From Reichenbachiella sp. (GTDB lineage: Bacteria > Bacteroidota > Bacteroidia > Cytophagales > Cyclobacteriaceae): a DNA stretch of 64,000 nucleotides. The stretch covers positions 3,520,001 to 3,584,000 of the forward strand of contig NZ_JAWPMM010000001.1 in the NCBI RefSeq assembly GCF_033344935.1, written 5' to 3'. The position numbers were made by a program, and so were the translations under genes. Shown here one piece after another: positions 9,233 to 17,543 of this stretch (position 1 is the first letter of the stretch; every line of letters starts with the position of its first letter). Below the pieces are notes generated by a model, which made no database searches, was not told the DNA's origin, and was given only the letters and a program-made list of their open reading frames with translations.

Positions 9233-9841
9233 TTAGGAATTTTTGGATTCATATTCTGGACAATCAATTCTAATCTCCTCGCTACTGAGTGATTGGTTGA
9301 GGAAATGACAATAATCCTGATCAGCCTTTTTCTCATAAAATTGACATGAAAAACACGTACGCTGTACACTGAGTATTCCTGACTGATTGAGCTGAAAGAT
9401 CAAATTCGATAAGGAATGGTAAATATTAGCCAATTGGGTAGCGTCTAACTTCTCTAGTTCTTTTCCTACAGGAGCTGCAAATTGCTCGATACCTTCCAAT
9501 ATTTGTTTCCCTGCAGTTGTAAGTCCAATAATATAGCTTCTACTATCTCCCCCAGCATCTTTCTTTTCGATGAGCCCTTTGAGTAACAGAACTCTAACCG
9601 CATCGCTGACGGTGGGTTTGGTCACATTAAACTCCTGAGCCAAATAACTCACCTTGCACAACTCTGGTTTGTGATAGGCAACAAATACCAAAATTTGAAT
9701 TTGAATTGGGCTTAATCCGGTGGCTTTGGATTGATCCCATAAAAGCGTTTTGAAAACTTCTGAAATGCGCTCCAGCCCTACGACCACTTTACTCGTTAGG
9801 TTATGCTGCTGCGACTCCGTATCAAATGCACTATTTTTCAT
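9233..9841 (-). CDS. MarR-type winged-helix regulator with C-terminal Cys cluster
   Basis: The winged helix spans about residues 25-115 (LSPIQIQILVFVAYHKPELCKVSYLAQEFNVTKPTVSDAVRVL is its DNA-recognition core). The C-terminus adds TCFSCQFYEKK...DYCHFL...DCPEY, four Cys that could bind zinc or an iron-sulfur cluster, or act as a thiol switch. An ATG 24 codons upstream (9913) is rejected as start because a good promoter (9874-9903) lies downstream of it. A palindromic operator sits in that promoter's spacer, implying autoregulation. The same operator occurs before two neighbouring genes. Confidence 0.85.
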   Translation of the reverse strand: MKNSAFDTESQQHNLTSKVVVGLERISEVFKTLLWDQSKATGLSPIQIQILVFVAYHKPELCKVSYLAQEFNVTKPTVSDAVRVLLLKGLIEKKDAGGDSRSYIIGLTTAGKQILEGIEQFAAPVGKELEKLDATQLANIYHSLSNLIFQLNQSGILSVQRTCFSCQFYEKKADQDYCHFLNQSLSSEEIRIDCPEYESKNS

Positions 9842-9873
9842 AAAATTGTCCAGCGAGCATAATGCCCGCCAGA

Positions 9874-9903
9874 CAAAGTTAGTATTCCTAATTAGTAAGT
9901 CAA
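9874..9903 (-). promoter_or_regulatory. Promoter and operator of the MarR-type regulator gene
   Basis: On the minus strand, TTG (9903-9901), a 19-base spacer and TAACTTTG (9881-9874) match the Bacteroidota sigma consensus exactly. The spacer contains the palindrome-like site AGTTAGTATTCCTAATT (9877-9893), which shares 13 of 17 positions with the site at 11393-11409. Transcription would begin near 9867, 26 bases before the chosen ATG. Confidence 0.7.
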
Positions 9904-9967
9904 GCTTCAACACAAATTTATCATTGGAACTTTGTTATGAGAGTATAAATCACAATAAATCAAGAAG

Positions 9968-10010
9968 TTACACGAATGAAGCATAGCAGAGCTATGATGA
10001 TTGAGGGTAA
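9968..10010. repeat. Imperfect palindrome between MarR promoter and DUF2024 gene
   Basis: CATAGC (9982-9987) and GCTATG (9991-9996) form a stem with loop AGA, inside wider GTTAC...GTAAC arms. It lies just beyond the 3' end of the DUF2024 gene and upstream of the regulator promoter, so it could terminate the upstream transcript. No U-tract is present. Confidence 0.3.
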
Positions 10011-10076
10011 CAAAACAAAGTGTTTGATTTGAAGTGAGTTTTGCTCGGAATAGATTTTCCAATGACAATTTTGGGT

Positions 10077-10340
10077 TTAGTCACAATTTTCAAATTCGAT
10101 GATATCGAAGCCTTTTTCCTCAATAGCCCGAACGGTCTCATCAGTCGCCCTTTCAATGTGGCAGAACTGGCACTTCCTTATCTCCACGTTTTCTACATCC
10201 AACTCCTTGCTTGCCAAAAACTGATTGGCGTATTCAAGGATTTGATCACTATCCTGCAATTCAGTTGAAACCAGAATATCAAAATGCATCAGTAAACCGT
10301 CGGTTCTATTGACATAGGTATCCCAAACAGCTATATCCAT
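10077..10340 (-). CDS. DUF2024 family protein
   Basis: An 87-residue protein matching DUF2024 closely: it opens AVWDTYVNRTDGLLMHFDI and contains the conserved KCQFCHIE. Role unknown. The CxxC-His motif suggests metal binding or redox sensitivity. Its ATG overlaps the stop codon of the upstream lipoprotein gene (TAATG), so it is translationally coupled and falls under the same operator-controlled promoter. Confidence 0.88.
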   Translation of the reverse strand: MDIAVWDTYVNRTDGLLMHFDILVSTELQDSDQILEYANQFLASKELDVENVEIRKCQFCHIERATDETVRAIEEKGFDIIEFENCD

Positions 10341-11068
10341 TACTCTTTGCTTACCTGATAGGGAAGAGACAAATCTCCACTAGCTATACTGTACACTTCA
10401 TACACACCGAGCATCGGTTTGTCACTCAATGAAGTATTCACTTGCATATAAGCCGTCACGCCATCATAGCTAAACGACGATTGGTTATTCATTCGATACA
10501 TCGGAACAATGACTCGGATAAATGCTCCATCCGTGACCACCTGAAAACCTGGCGAATCCATGTACATGGGCATACCGGGATTAGTTGGAGGAAGCAAAAC
10601 CTCAGGATCAGAAGCATCAAACTGCTTTACAGCGAGCCCACCGTCCACTCTTTCATCCTCTACAAGAACCACCCAATGGGCGTGCCATTCTACCCCATCA
10701 TTGTCATACACCTGATCATTGTTTTCATCCCACAACGGGGTGTCATCAAAATCGGGATGAGCGGTAAGCGCCATGGCCACAATTCCTTCTGTGGACGAAA
10801 AACCCACATCAGTAGGCTTTAGGTTTGTAGGAAAGACATAACCTAACACAGGAGCTCCATCCAACTGACCGGCCGCTGTAGGAACAGAAACACCAGCTGC
10901 TCCCTCTACTTCTATCTCCCAAACATTGATTCCAAACCTTTCCAAATTCGTGACTTGAACAGACTTAATCAATAGATTTTGATCTTCAGGATTTATATCC
11001 TGAGAATCTTCGCATGCCCCTACCGTAATCGATAAAAACATCAATGTGAACATAATTACATATTTCAT
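10340..11068 (-). CDS. Putative lipoprotein
   Basis: A 242-residue protein with a lipoprotein signal and lipobox TVGAC (Cys at about residue 19). The rest has no motif I can name. It contains AHPDFDDTPLWDENNDQ and a W-HAHW segment, with His, Asp and Trp in spacings that might bind metal. It is cotranscribed with the DUF2024 gene and has a copy of the MarR-type operator at 11080-11096. Location periplasmic face of a membrane; function unknown. Confidence 0.75.
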   Translation of the reverse strand: MKYVIMFTLMFLSITVGACEDSQDINPEDQNLLIKSVQVTNLERFGINVWEIEVEGAAGVSVPTAAGQLDGAPVLGYVFPTNLKPTDVGFSSTEGIVAMALTAHPDFDDTPLWDENNDQVYDNDGVEWHAHWVVLVEDERVDGGLAVKQFDASDPEVLLPPTNPGMPMYMDSPGFQVVTDGAFIRVIVPMYRMNNQSSFSYDGVTAYMQVNTSLSDKPMLGVYEVYSIASGDLSLPYQVSKE

Positions 11069-11079
11069 AACATAATTTT

Positions 11080-11096
11080 AATAAGGATTCCTAACT
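11080..11096. promoter_or_regulatory. MarR-type operator copy upstream of lipoprotein gene
   Basis: AATAAGGATTCCTAACT matches 15 of 17 positions of the perfect palindrome at 11393-11409. It ends 12 bases upstream of the lipoprotein ATG, where a repressor would block transcription. The adjacent -7 element is weak (TAAAATTA). Confidence 0.6.
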
Positions 11097-11114
11097 TTAA
11101 GAATTAAAAAAATA

Positions 11115-11348
11115 TTAAGCCTTCAAATCATCTAGTGAAGCACCAAAATTGATATGCAGAACGTTACCAGATGGAGTAACTAATGCCGGCACTGACTTTA
11201 CACCTGCTTCTTCCGCAGTACTCACTTTTCCTTTGTCTTCACCGAGATGAACAACCTCTACTGCATTAGCATCAATTAAACCTAAAATTTCCTGCTCGGC
11301 ACTTACACATACCGGACAACCTGCGTGATAAAAAACTGATTTGTTCAT
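11115..11348 (-). CDS. Small thioredoxin/glutaredoxin-like protein
   Basis: A 77-residue cytoplasmic protein with the redox motif CPVC at residues 11-14 right after the first strand (SVFYHAG) and a cis-Pro at VKSVPALVT. This is a minimal thioredoxin fold, shorter than classical glutaredoxin. It may reduce a disulfide in, or act with, the Cys-rich proteins of this cluster. It has its own promoter and a perfect copy of the MarR-type operator. Confidence 0.85.
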   Translation of the reverse strand: MNKSVFYHAGCPVCVSAEQEILGLIDANAVEVVHLGEDKGKVSTAEEAGVKSVPALVTPSGNVLHINFGASLDDLKA

Positions 11349-11385
11349 AATTATTCATGTTTTGTGTTTGACGATATTGTCAATG

Positions 11386-11417
11386 CAATTATAGTAAGGA
11401 TTCCTTACTATAAACAA
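11386..11417 (-). promoter_or_regulatory. Promoter with perfect palindromic operator
   Basis: AGTAAGGATTCCTTACT (11393-11409), extended to 10-base arms around a single central base (11391-11411), lies between TTG (11417-11415) and TATAATTG (11393-11386) on the minus strand with a 21-base spacer. The layout is the same as at the regulator's own promoter, so repression by that protein is likely. Confidence 0.65.
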
Positions 11418-11449
11418 ATTAAAATGAATGATTTTTAAAAAAAACTTAC

Positions 11450-12295
11450 TTAATCCGCTATTACAACAAATGAAGGCGCATAATTGTAGCCTGATTTGGT
11501 CAGCGCTCTTTGGTCTGAGCCGTCTGCATTCATCAAGTAGACTTGTTGATCGTTCCGTTTGTTTCCTCGTTCAAATACAATCAATGAACCATCTGGAGAC
11601 CATTTAGGCCTAATATCCATCAGCGGGTCATTGGTCAGTCTTCTCGTTTTACCGGATGTCAATTCCATTGTATATATTTCCATATTGCCATGAAGATTTC
11701 CATAGTAGAGCATAACGCTTTTATCCGCTGAAAGCTGAGGCATAAGTTTATCTCCCTTTCCGGTCGTCAATTGGTTCCATCCAGATCCGTCTGGTTTGAT
11801 GCTTATGATTTGATAGACGCCATTTATTTGACTGGAGTAATATATCCGATCATCAGATGCCCAACTCGGCATAGTGTTGTTTCCTCCTGTCGATAGCTGC
11901 TTGATATTATTACCATCTTTAGTCATAGTAAAAATCTCTGATCCTCCATTTCTACTTGACACGAAAACTATATGGTCACCATCTGGAGACCAAGAAGGAC
12001 TATACTCTGCGCTGCCTGCATCCGTTAGTTGCTTGAACTCGCCTGACTCCAAATTCATTCGCCAAATCTTCCACCAGCCCTTGCGTTCGGATGTAAAGAC
12101 CATCATCGTACCATCAGGAGACATCATGGGACTACTATCTTTCCTGGGGTGATTCGTAATTTGCTTCAGACTTCCCTCCTGGTTGATCGAATAGATATTG
12201 TCATTATTGTTCACTTGTTTGGTAAACAGCACTTCATAACGCTGAGCACAAACAGCATGCGACGAAACGATTAATAGGATCAGTAACTTTTTCAT
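11450..12295 (-). CDS. TolB-like beta-propeller protein (PD40 repeats)
   Basis: A 281-residue exported protein with signal peptide ending at about residue 17. It carries five or six PD40 repeats with the signature SPDGTMMVF / SPSWSPDGDHIVF / RPKWSPDGSLIVF. These repeats form a propeller in TolB and in DPP-IV-type N-domains. There is no attached peptidase domain. The start overlaps the upstream hydrolase stop by 4 bases (ATGA type), so the two genes form an operon and perhaps act together. Confidence 0.85.
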   Translation of the reverse strand: MKKLLILLIVSSHAVCAQRYEVLFTKQVNNNDNIYSINQEGSLKQITNHPRKDSSPMMSPDGTMMVFTSERKGWWKIWRMNLESGEFKQLTDAGSAEYSPSWSPDGDHIVFVSSRNGGSEIFTMTKDGNNIKQLSTGGNNTMPSWASDDRIYYSSQINGVYQIISIKPDGSGWNQLTTGKGDKLMPQLSADKSVMLYYGNLHGNMEIYTMELTSGKTRRLTNDPLMDIRPKWSPDGSLIVFERGNKRNDQQVYLMNADGSDQRALTKSGYNYAPSFVVIAD

Positions 12296-12948
12296 GGTCT
12301 CAAACGATCTAATCTATCCATTAGCGGTTGACCTCTTACATTCAATAAAAAATGCCCCACTCCAGGAAAAACCTCAAGGTTAGAATCAAGACCAAGCTTT
12401 TCAAACTTGGACTGCAGTGATTTACTACTACGTACCCAATAACCATCATCAGCCCCGACCAGCAATTGCACTTTGACATCCTCCAGTTTCTTGAAATTTT
12501 CGTCCGATGCAGAAACGCTAGCGGGCATCCCTGTTACACTATGAAACAATTCGGGTGCTGCCATCACCAATTTAAAGACTGGTGAACTATTGGCACTGAA
12601 ACAAACGGCATGAAATTTACCACCTTCGATACTATAGTTCTTCTTTAGATAATTCCTAATAGTCAATAAGGCCTCCTTCTGTCCTGAGCCAAGGTATATA
12701 GTCGCATCTATCAAAATCCATGAATCGTTGGCCTTGAAATCTTTCCAATAATAAGAGCCTTCCATACTCTCCAGTTCGGATGGGCCTATGGCTACTGGAT
12801 AAATTTTTGATCCATCATATGATTTGGGTAAATGCAGAATGAATTGGACTTTTTTACCACCTTCCGATTTGGTTGTGATCAGTTCGGATTGTGCCATGAC
12901 ATTTCCTCCTATCAGGAATATCAGCAGCGTATTGATTATTGTTTTCAT
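12292..12948 (-). CDS. Exported alpha/beta-hydrolase-like protein
   Basis: A 218-residue protein with a signal peptide (cleavage after MAQS-like site near 19). Strand-turn-helix signatures of the alpha/beta-hydrolase fold are visible: the likely nucleophile elbow reads VCFSANSSP rather than GxSxG, the acid loop is VGADDGYW, and the His is in PGVGHFL. The elbow is unusual, so activity is uncertain. It is the first gene of a two-gene operon with the propeller protein. Confidence 0.65.
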   Translation of the reverse strand: MKTIINTLLIFLIGGNVMAQSELITTKSEGGKKVQFILHLPKSYDGSKIYPVAIGPSELESMEGSYYWKDFKANDSWILIDATIYLGSGQKEALLTIRNYLKKNYSIEGGKFHAVCFSANSSPVFKLVMAAPELFHSVTGMPASVSASDENFKKLEDVKVQLLVGADDGYWVRSSKSLQSKFEKLGLDSNLEVFPGVGHFLLNVRGQPLMDRLDRLRP

Positions 12949-13023
12949 ACCACTAGTTTACTATCCCATTGGCATAATGTTCATCATAAAGTGACGACCA
13001 GTGAGATTAGGGATAAAGCGCTT

Positions 13024-13686
13024 TTACTTTGAACCTCCAATACTTGTCGGCTTATTCACCATAAAAGTCAGAAGACCCAATACGATATAAATCGATCCAC
13101 TCAGGTATTTTTGGATGCCGGCAAACTTGTCACTTGTTCTAATATGCTTAGCCAGTTTACCAGACAACAAGACATAACACATGTCACTCACAAAGGCGAT
13201 AACCAAAAATACCAGGCCCAAAAACAAAATTTGAGAGGTAGTTCCTCCCTTGTCTGCATTGATAAACTGAGGTAAAAAGGCAAAGAAGAAAATGGCCGAC
13301 TTCGGACTTAAAGTATTTACCACAATTCCTTCATAAAAAATTCTACTAAATGATTTTCTTTCACCGCTGACAGATGTGATGGCAGTGTTTTTTTCAGTAA
13401 GCTTCTTGACCCCCAAATAGATGAGATACGCCGCCCCTCCATATTTCAATATAGAAAATGCAGTAGCTGAAGCTACCAATAATGCGGAAATCCCAACGGC
13501 TGCGGCAATCACATGAACCATCGCCCCAACTCCAACACCAAGTACCGAAGCCAAACCAGCTTTATATCCTTGTTCTATACTTTTCGTCATAATATAAAGC
13601 AATGCAGGACCAGGTACCACTATAAGAATAGTAGCAGCAGCAATAAATAAAAGGATGTTTTCAGGACTTGGTAAGATCATGTTCAA
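13024..13686 (-). CDS. LysE/RhtB family exporter
   Basis: A 220-residue inner-membrane protein with six hydrophobic segments. It opens IVVPGPALLYIM, the conserved motif of the LysE/RhtB translocators, and contains LSPKSAIFFFAFLPQF, also diagnostic. It exports amino acids or related small molecules, driven by proton motive force. Substrate unknown. Single gene, divergent from the molybdoenzyme gene. Confidence 0.9.
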   Translation of the reverse strand: MNMILPSPENILLFIAAATILIVVPGPALLYIMTKSIEQGYKAGLASVLGVGVGAMVHVIAAAVGISALLVASATAFSILKYGGAAYLIYLGVKKLTEKNTAITSVSGERKSFSRIFYEGIVVNTLSPKSAIFFFAFLPQFINADKGGTTSQILFLGLVFLVIAFVSDMCYVLLSGKLAKHIRTSDKFAGIQKYLSGSIYIVLGLLTFMVNKPTSIGGSK

Positions 13687-13873
13687 TTGGTTTGTTTGGT
13701 TAAATATAAAAGAGGATTTTCAATATGAAACCAAGGCTTCACATTTTACTCACAAAGGGAAGGTTTAATACCCAGCGCCTTGCCTGTTAAAACAATTTCT
13801 TGTTTCATAGTAACTCCAGGGCTTGCTCCGAGATTGGTTGATTTTCCATTCACTTTCATTTAACTTCAAACTT

Positions 13874-16162
13874 ATGAATACAAGAAAGGTTGCGATTGTT
13901 CCACCAGAAGAATTTTCTAAACTCAAATATCAGCAAGCGCCGGAAAGTACAGTCGGACTTCCAGCAGTCGCCTCAGCCATGAAACACATCAGCGAGGAGA
14001 TTGGACTGATAGATGGGTTGAAAGTGCTCAATAAGATGAATCAGCATGGTGGATTCGATTGTCCGGGGTGTGCCTGGCCCGATCCCGACAAAGAGCGTTC
14101 TGCACTTGGCGAATATTGCGAAAACGGCGCCAAAGCCATTGCTGAAGAAGCCACCAAAAAACGTGTGGATGCAAGCTTTTTTAGAAACCATAGTGTAGAA
14201 GAAATCAGCCATTGGGATGATTACCATATTGGCAAATCCGGACGAATCACGGAACCATTCTATCTTGCCAAGGACAGCTCCCACTATGCTCCAATATCCT
14301 GGAAAGAGGCATTCGGAAAAATAGGCAGCAAGCTACAATCACTAGACAATCCAAACCAAGCAGCATTTTATACATCTGGCAGGACCAGTAATGAAGCCGC
14401 TTTTATGTATCAACTGTTTGCTAGAGCTTACGGCACCAATAATCTACCTGACTGCTCTAACATGTGTCATGAATCAAGTGGTACAGGTTTGACAAAAACA
14501 TTGGGGATAGGCAAAGGCTCGGTAACACTTGAAGACATTCATCAATCGGAATTGGTGGTGGTCATCGGGCAAAATCCCGGCACCAATCACCCTAGGATGT
14601 TGGCCGCATTGGAAAAATGCAAACAAAATGGTGGAACAATAGTTTCTGTAAACCCCATACATGAAGCGGGCACCAACGTATTTGTTGACCCTCAAAATCC
14701 GCTGAAGATCCTGAAAGGTGGAACAAAGCTCGAAGACTTGTATCTACAAGTAAAAATCAATGGAGATGTGGCACTCCTGAAAGCGGCCCTACTTCTTATG
14801 CTCAAAGCAGAAGAAGATCGACCTGGAACTGTTTTCGATCATAAGTTCATAGAAAAAAAATGCGACAACTATCAAGCACTGATAGATCATTTGCATGCCT
14901 CTGATTTTGGTACCTGCGTGATTGAAAGCGGTCTAACCGATGAAGAAGTACGCAAGTTTGCAGATCTCCTGATAGCCAAGAAGAAAATCATTTTCTGCTG
15001 GGCCATGGGCCTCACCCAACACGAAAACGGTGTAGAAAATGTACAGGAGATCGTCAACATCCTTTTGCTCAAAGGAAGCATTGGAAAACCGGGGGCCGGC
15101 ACCTGCCCAGTACGAGGCCATAGCAATGTACAAGGCGATCGTACGATGGGAATTTGGGAAAAGCCAAAGGAACCATTCCTGGCTAAACTTGATAAACAAT
15201 TCCAAATCACGAGCCCAAGAGCTCATGGTTACGATACGGTAGAAACCATTCGAGCCATGAATGATGGACAAGTGAAAGTCTTTATCGGTATGGGTGGTAA
15301 TTTTATTTCAGCTACACCTGATAGCGTATTCACAGGAGAAGCCGTAAAAAAATGTGATCTAACCGTACAAATTTCGACCAAGCTGAACCGATCCCACATC
15401 GTTACCGGAGAAGAAGCCATCATACTTCCTTGCCTTTCTCGATCAGAATCGGACTACCAAAATGGCAAACTTCAGTTTGTCACCACGGAGAACTCCATGG
15501 GTGTCGTTCAAAAAAGTGAAGGCAGCTTTGAGCCAGCTTCTGCCGACCTGAAAAGTGAACCTGCGATTGTGGCGGAATTAGCAAAAGCTACACTTCCCAA
15601 ATCCCAAACGGACTGGGATCATATGATTTCAGACTATGATCACATCAGAGATCATATTGAGGCTGTCATTCCAGGGTTTGAAGACTACAATAAAAAAGTG
15701 AGAGTCAAAGGAGGATTTTATTTACCCAATGGGGCTCGAAATGGTGAATTCAATACTGATTCTCAAAAGGCAGTATTCACCGTCAATCCATTACCAAACA
15801 ACACGATTGATCCTAACCATTTTGTCCTAATGACCATTCGATCACACGACCAGTTCAACACTACCATATATGGCATGCACGACCGCTATCGTGGCATTCA
15901 CAATGAACGAAGAATTCTACTCATGAATCCGAAAGACATGCAAAAGCATGGATTTGAAAAAGAACAAGTGGTTCACTTGACTGGTCATTACGGAAAGGAA
16001 ACTCGAGAAGCAAGAAACTTTAAAGTGATCCCTTATGATATCGCCAAGGGTTGTTTAGGCGCCTACTTTCCTGAAACGAATGTGCTCGTCCCAATCGATC
16101 ATGTGGCAAGAGAAAGTAATACGCCGGCTTCGAAGTTTATTGAGGTGTCTGTGAGTAGTTGA
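13874..16162 (+). CDS. FdhF/YdeP family molybdopterin oxidoreductase
   Basis: The start at MNTRKVAIVPPEEFS is chosen over an ATG 17 codons upstream whose extension is not family-like. The 762-residue protein has the CPGCAWPDP motif, SNMCHESSGTGL, VIGQNPGTNHPRM and the C-terminal LMTIRSHDQFNTT segment of FdhF/YdeP proteins, with the bis-MGD-binding fold throughout. It lacks the N-terminal twin-arginine leader, so it is cytoplasmic. The reaction is unknown. It is adjacent to, but convergent with, the arsenite methyltransferase gene. Confidence 0.9.
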   Translation: MNTRKVAIVPPEEFSKLKYQQAPESTVGLPAVASAMKHISEEIGLIDGLKVLNKMNQHGGFDCPGCAWPDPDKERSALGEYCENGAKAIAEEATKKRVDASFFRNHSVEEISHWDDYHIGKSGRITEPFYLAKDSSHYAPISWKEAFGKIGSKLQSLDNPNQAAFYTSGRTSNEAAFMYQLFARAYGTNNLPDCSNMCHESSGTGLTKTLGIGKGSVTLEDIHQSELVVVIGQNPGTNHPRMLAALEKCKQNGGTIVSVNPIHEAGTNVFVDPQNPLKILKGGTKLEDLYLQVKINGDVALLKAALLLMLKAEEDRPGTVFDHKFIEKKCDNYQALIDHLHASDFGTCVIESGLTDEEVRKFADLLIAKKKIIFCWAMGLTQHENGVENVQEIVNILLLKGSIGKPGAGTCPVRGHSNVQGDRTMGIWEKPKEPFLAKLDKQFQITSPRAHGYDTVETIRAMNDGQVKVFIGMGGNFISATPDSVFTGEAVKKCDLTVQISTKLNRSHIVTGEEAIILPCLSRSESDYQNGKLQFVTTENSMGVVQKSEGSFEPASADLKSEPAIVAELAKATLPKSQTDWDHMISDYDHIRDHIEAVIPGFEDYNKKVRVKGGFYLPNGARNGEFNTDSQKAVFTVNPLPNNTIDPNHFVLMTIRSHDQFNTTIYGMHDRYRGIHNERRILLMNPKDMQKHGFEKEQVVHLTGHYGKETREARNFKVIPYDIAKGCLGAYFPETNVLVPIDHVARESNTPASKFIEVSVSS

Positions 16163-16318
16163 TTCAAAAGAGTACTTGCTGGTCAACAAGTTACTAAATA
16201 CTTGAAAGCCATTTCGCCTTTTCATTTTTTGGCTTGTCCCAAAAAACGAAACAAAAAAAGACAAGGCTGTGAATAAATTCCTAAAATTCAGCTAGTTACT
16301 ACACTTAAATCCAAACTC

Positions 16319-16342
16319 TCCCGATAAGCTACGCTTTCGGGA
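16319..16342. repeat. Palindromic hairpin, possible dispersed repeat
   Basis: TCCCGA and TCGGGA arms enclose AAGC...GCTT with loop TAC and one bulged T. Its GC-rich stem in AT-rich surroundings resembles small palindromic repeats found many times in Bacteroidota chromosomes. Only one copy is in this window. Confidence 0.45.
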
Positions 16343-16441
16343 TCAAACAGTGGATTTAAATTCGATTTTCTTACATCTGAATTTCTTAACGGAATTGATT
16401 CTAGGCCGATTTAATACCCCAAATTCTATAATATCTTCGCC

Positions 16442-16465
16442 TTTGTTGGAGTTGTCTCCAACAAA
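16442..16465. terminator. Strong stem-loop 3' of arsM
   Basis: TTTGTTGGAG and CTCCAACAAA form a perfect 10-base stem with a TTGT loop, 12 bases beyond the arsM stop. There is no U-run, but position at convergent gene ends suggests bidirectional termination or 3' stabilisation. Confidence 0.6.
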
Positions 16466-16476
16466 CCGCTGAAGTA

Positions 16477-17358
16477 TCAACAACAACCACTGCCTGATTC
16501 ACAGCTATTCTGCAACTCTGAAAGTTTCACTCTTGGTTTGTCCTTCTTGGCTCCTGGTTTCTCTGCATAAACCGTTACACTAAAGATTCCAGTAGACCCA
16601 CTTTTAAATTGAGCCAATCCTTCTTCGTCCAAATATTTAGATAAGATATCATCTGGAATGTCAATGGTTTTCTCCTTTTGAATGGTGATGTTAGAAAAAC
16701 CCTGATCTTCTATAAACCCAAGATATTCCTCCTTCTGAATAGCACCAGACACACAGCCGGCATACATTTCCGCATCGTGTTGGAGGGCTTCTGGCAACTC
16801 TCCTACCAATACAATATCAGAGATACTAAAATGTCCTCCTGGCTTGAGCACTCGGAAAATTTCGGCGATGACATTCTTTTTATTGGGAACTAAGTTAAGT
16901 ACGCAGTTGCTCACGATCACATCGGCAGTATCATCAGCTACAGGCATCTTTTCTATGTCGCCATAGCGGAACTCGACATTGTTGTATCCCAGTTTATCTG
17001 AATTAATTCTGGCCTTTTCGATCATCGGCTCTGTAAAGTCAATTCCAATTACTTTACCCGTCTCTCCTGTTTCATGTCTGGCGATGAAACAATCATTACC
17101 AGCTCCAGAACCCAAATCAATCACTACATCGCCCTTCTGGATATTAGCAAAAGCGGTAGGCAATCCACATCCCAATGCCAGGTCAGCATCAGCTTCATAG
17201 CCATCCACTGCACTATAATCATCCGTCATGATATTATACACTTCCCCAGATGATACTGTAGCCCCACAACAAGACGATGCATTAACAGCCGTTTCTTGCG
17301 TGGCTATCTTGGCATATTTGTCCTTTACGATTTGTTTTAATTCTTCTGATGTGCTCAT
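16477..17358 (-). CDS. arsM: Arsenite S-adenosylmethionine methyltransferase ArsM
   Basis: Start at MSTSEELKQIVKDKY, the normal family N-terminus; an upstream in-frame ATG at 17394 adds only a poor extension. Of 293 residues, the N-terminal ASSCCG, SAM motif I IDLGSGAGNDCFIA, NCVLNLVP and YAGCVSGA supply the three As(III)-binding Cys region typical of ArsM. The C-terminus ends CESGSGCC, also usual. The enzyme methylates trivalent arsenic to volatile or less harmful forms. No ArsR or efflux gene is adjacent. Confidence 0.93.
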   Translation of the reverse strand: MSTSEELKQIVKDKYAKIATQETAVNASSCCGATVSSGEVYNIMTDDYSAVDGYEADADLALGCGLPTAFANIQKGDVVIDLGSGAGNDCFIARHETGETGKVIGIDFTEPMIEKARINSDKLGYNNVEFRYGDIEKMPVADDTADVIVSNCVLNLVPNKKNVIAEIFRVLKPGGHFSISDIVLVGELPEALQHDAEMYAGCVSGAIQKEEYLGFIEDQGFSNITIQKEKTIDIPDDILSKYLDEEGLAQFKSGSTGIFSVTVYAEKPGAKKDKPRVKLSELQNSCESGSGCC

Positions 17359-17543
17359 GTCGTTTATATTTATTGTAAAAATACGATAGAGCAAATAAAA
17401 AGATTAAGAAACCTTAAAATTTCTATCCGAACATGACAACTATCATAATTTCTAACGTTGCTATCCGCTGACCCATAAGATATTTTCAAGAGGCTACCAT
17501 TTGATCAAATATTTGAGGAATATTGCAATCGATTTACCAGTGT

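Larger units (their letters stand above)
16163..16476. other. Intergenic region between convergent genes with two hairpins
   Basis: No gene is visible in these 314 bases. They hold an AT-rich stretch, a hairpin at 16319-16342 and a stronger stem-loop at 16442-16465, both described separately. Both flanking genes end here. Confidence 0.7.

Noticed and set aside
16319-16342. A riboswitch near the FdhF gene
   Set aside because: The hairpin is at the 3' ends of convergent genes and is a simple palindrome without a ligand-binding core.
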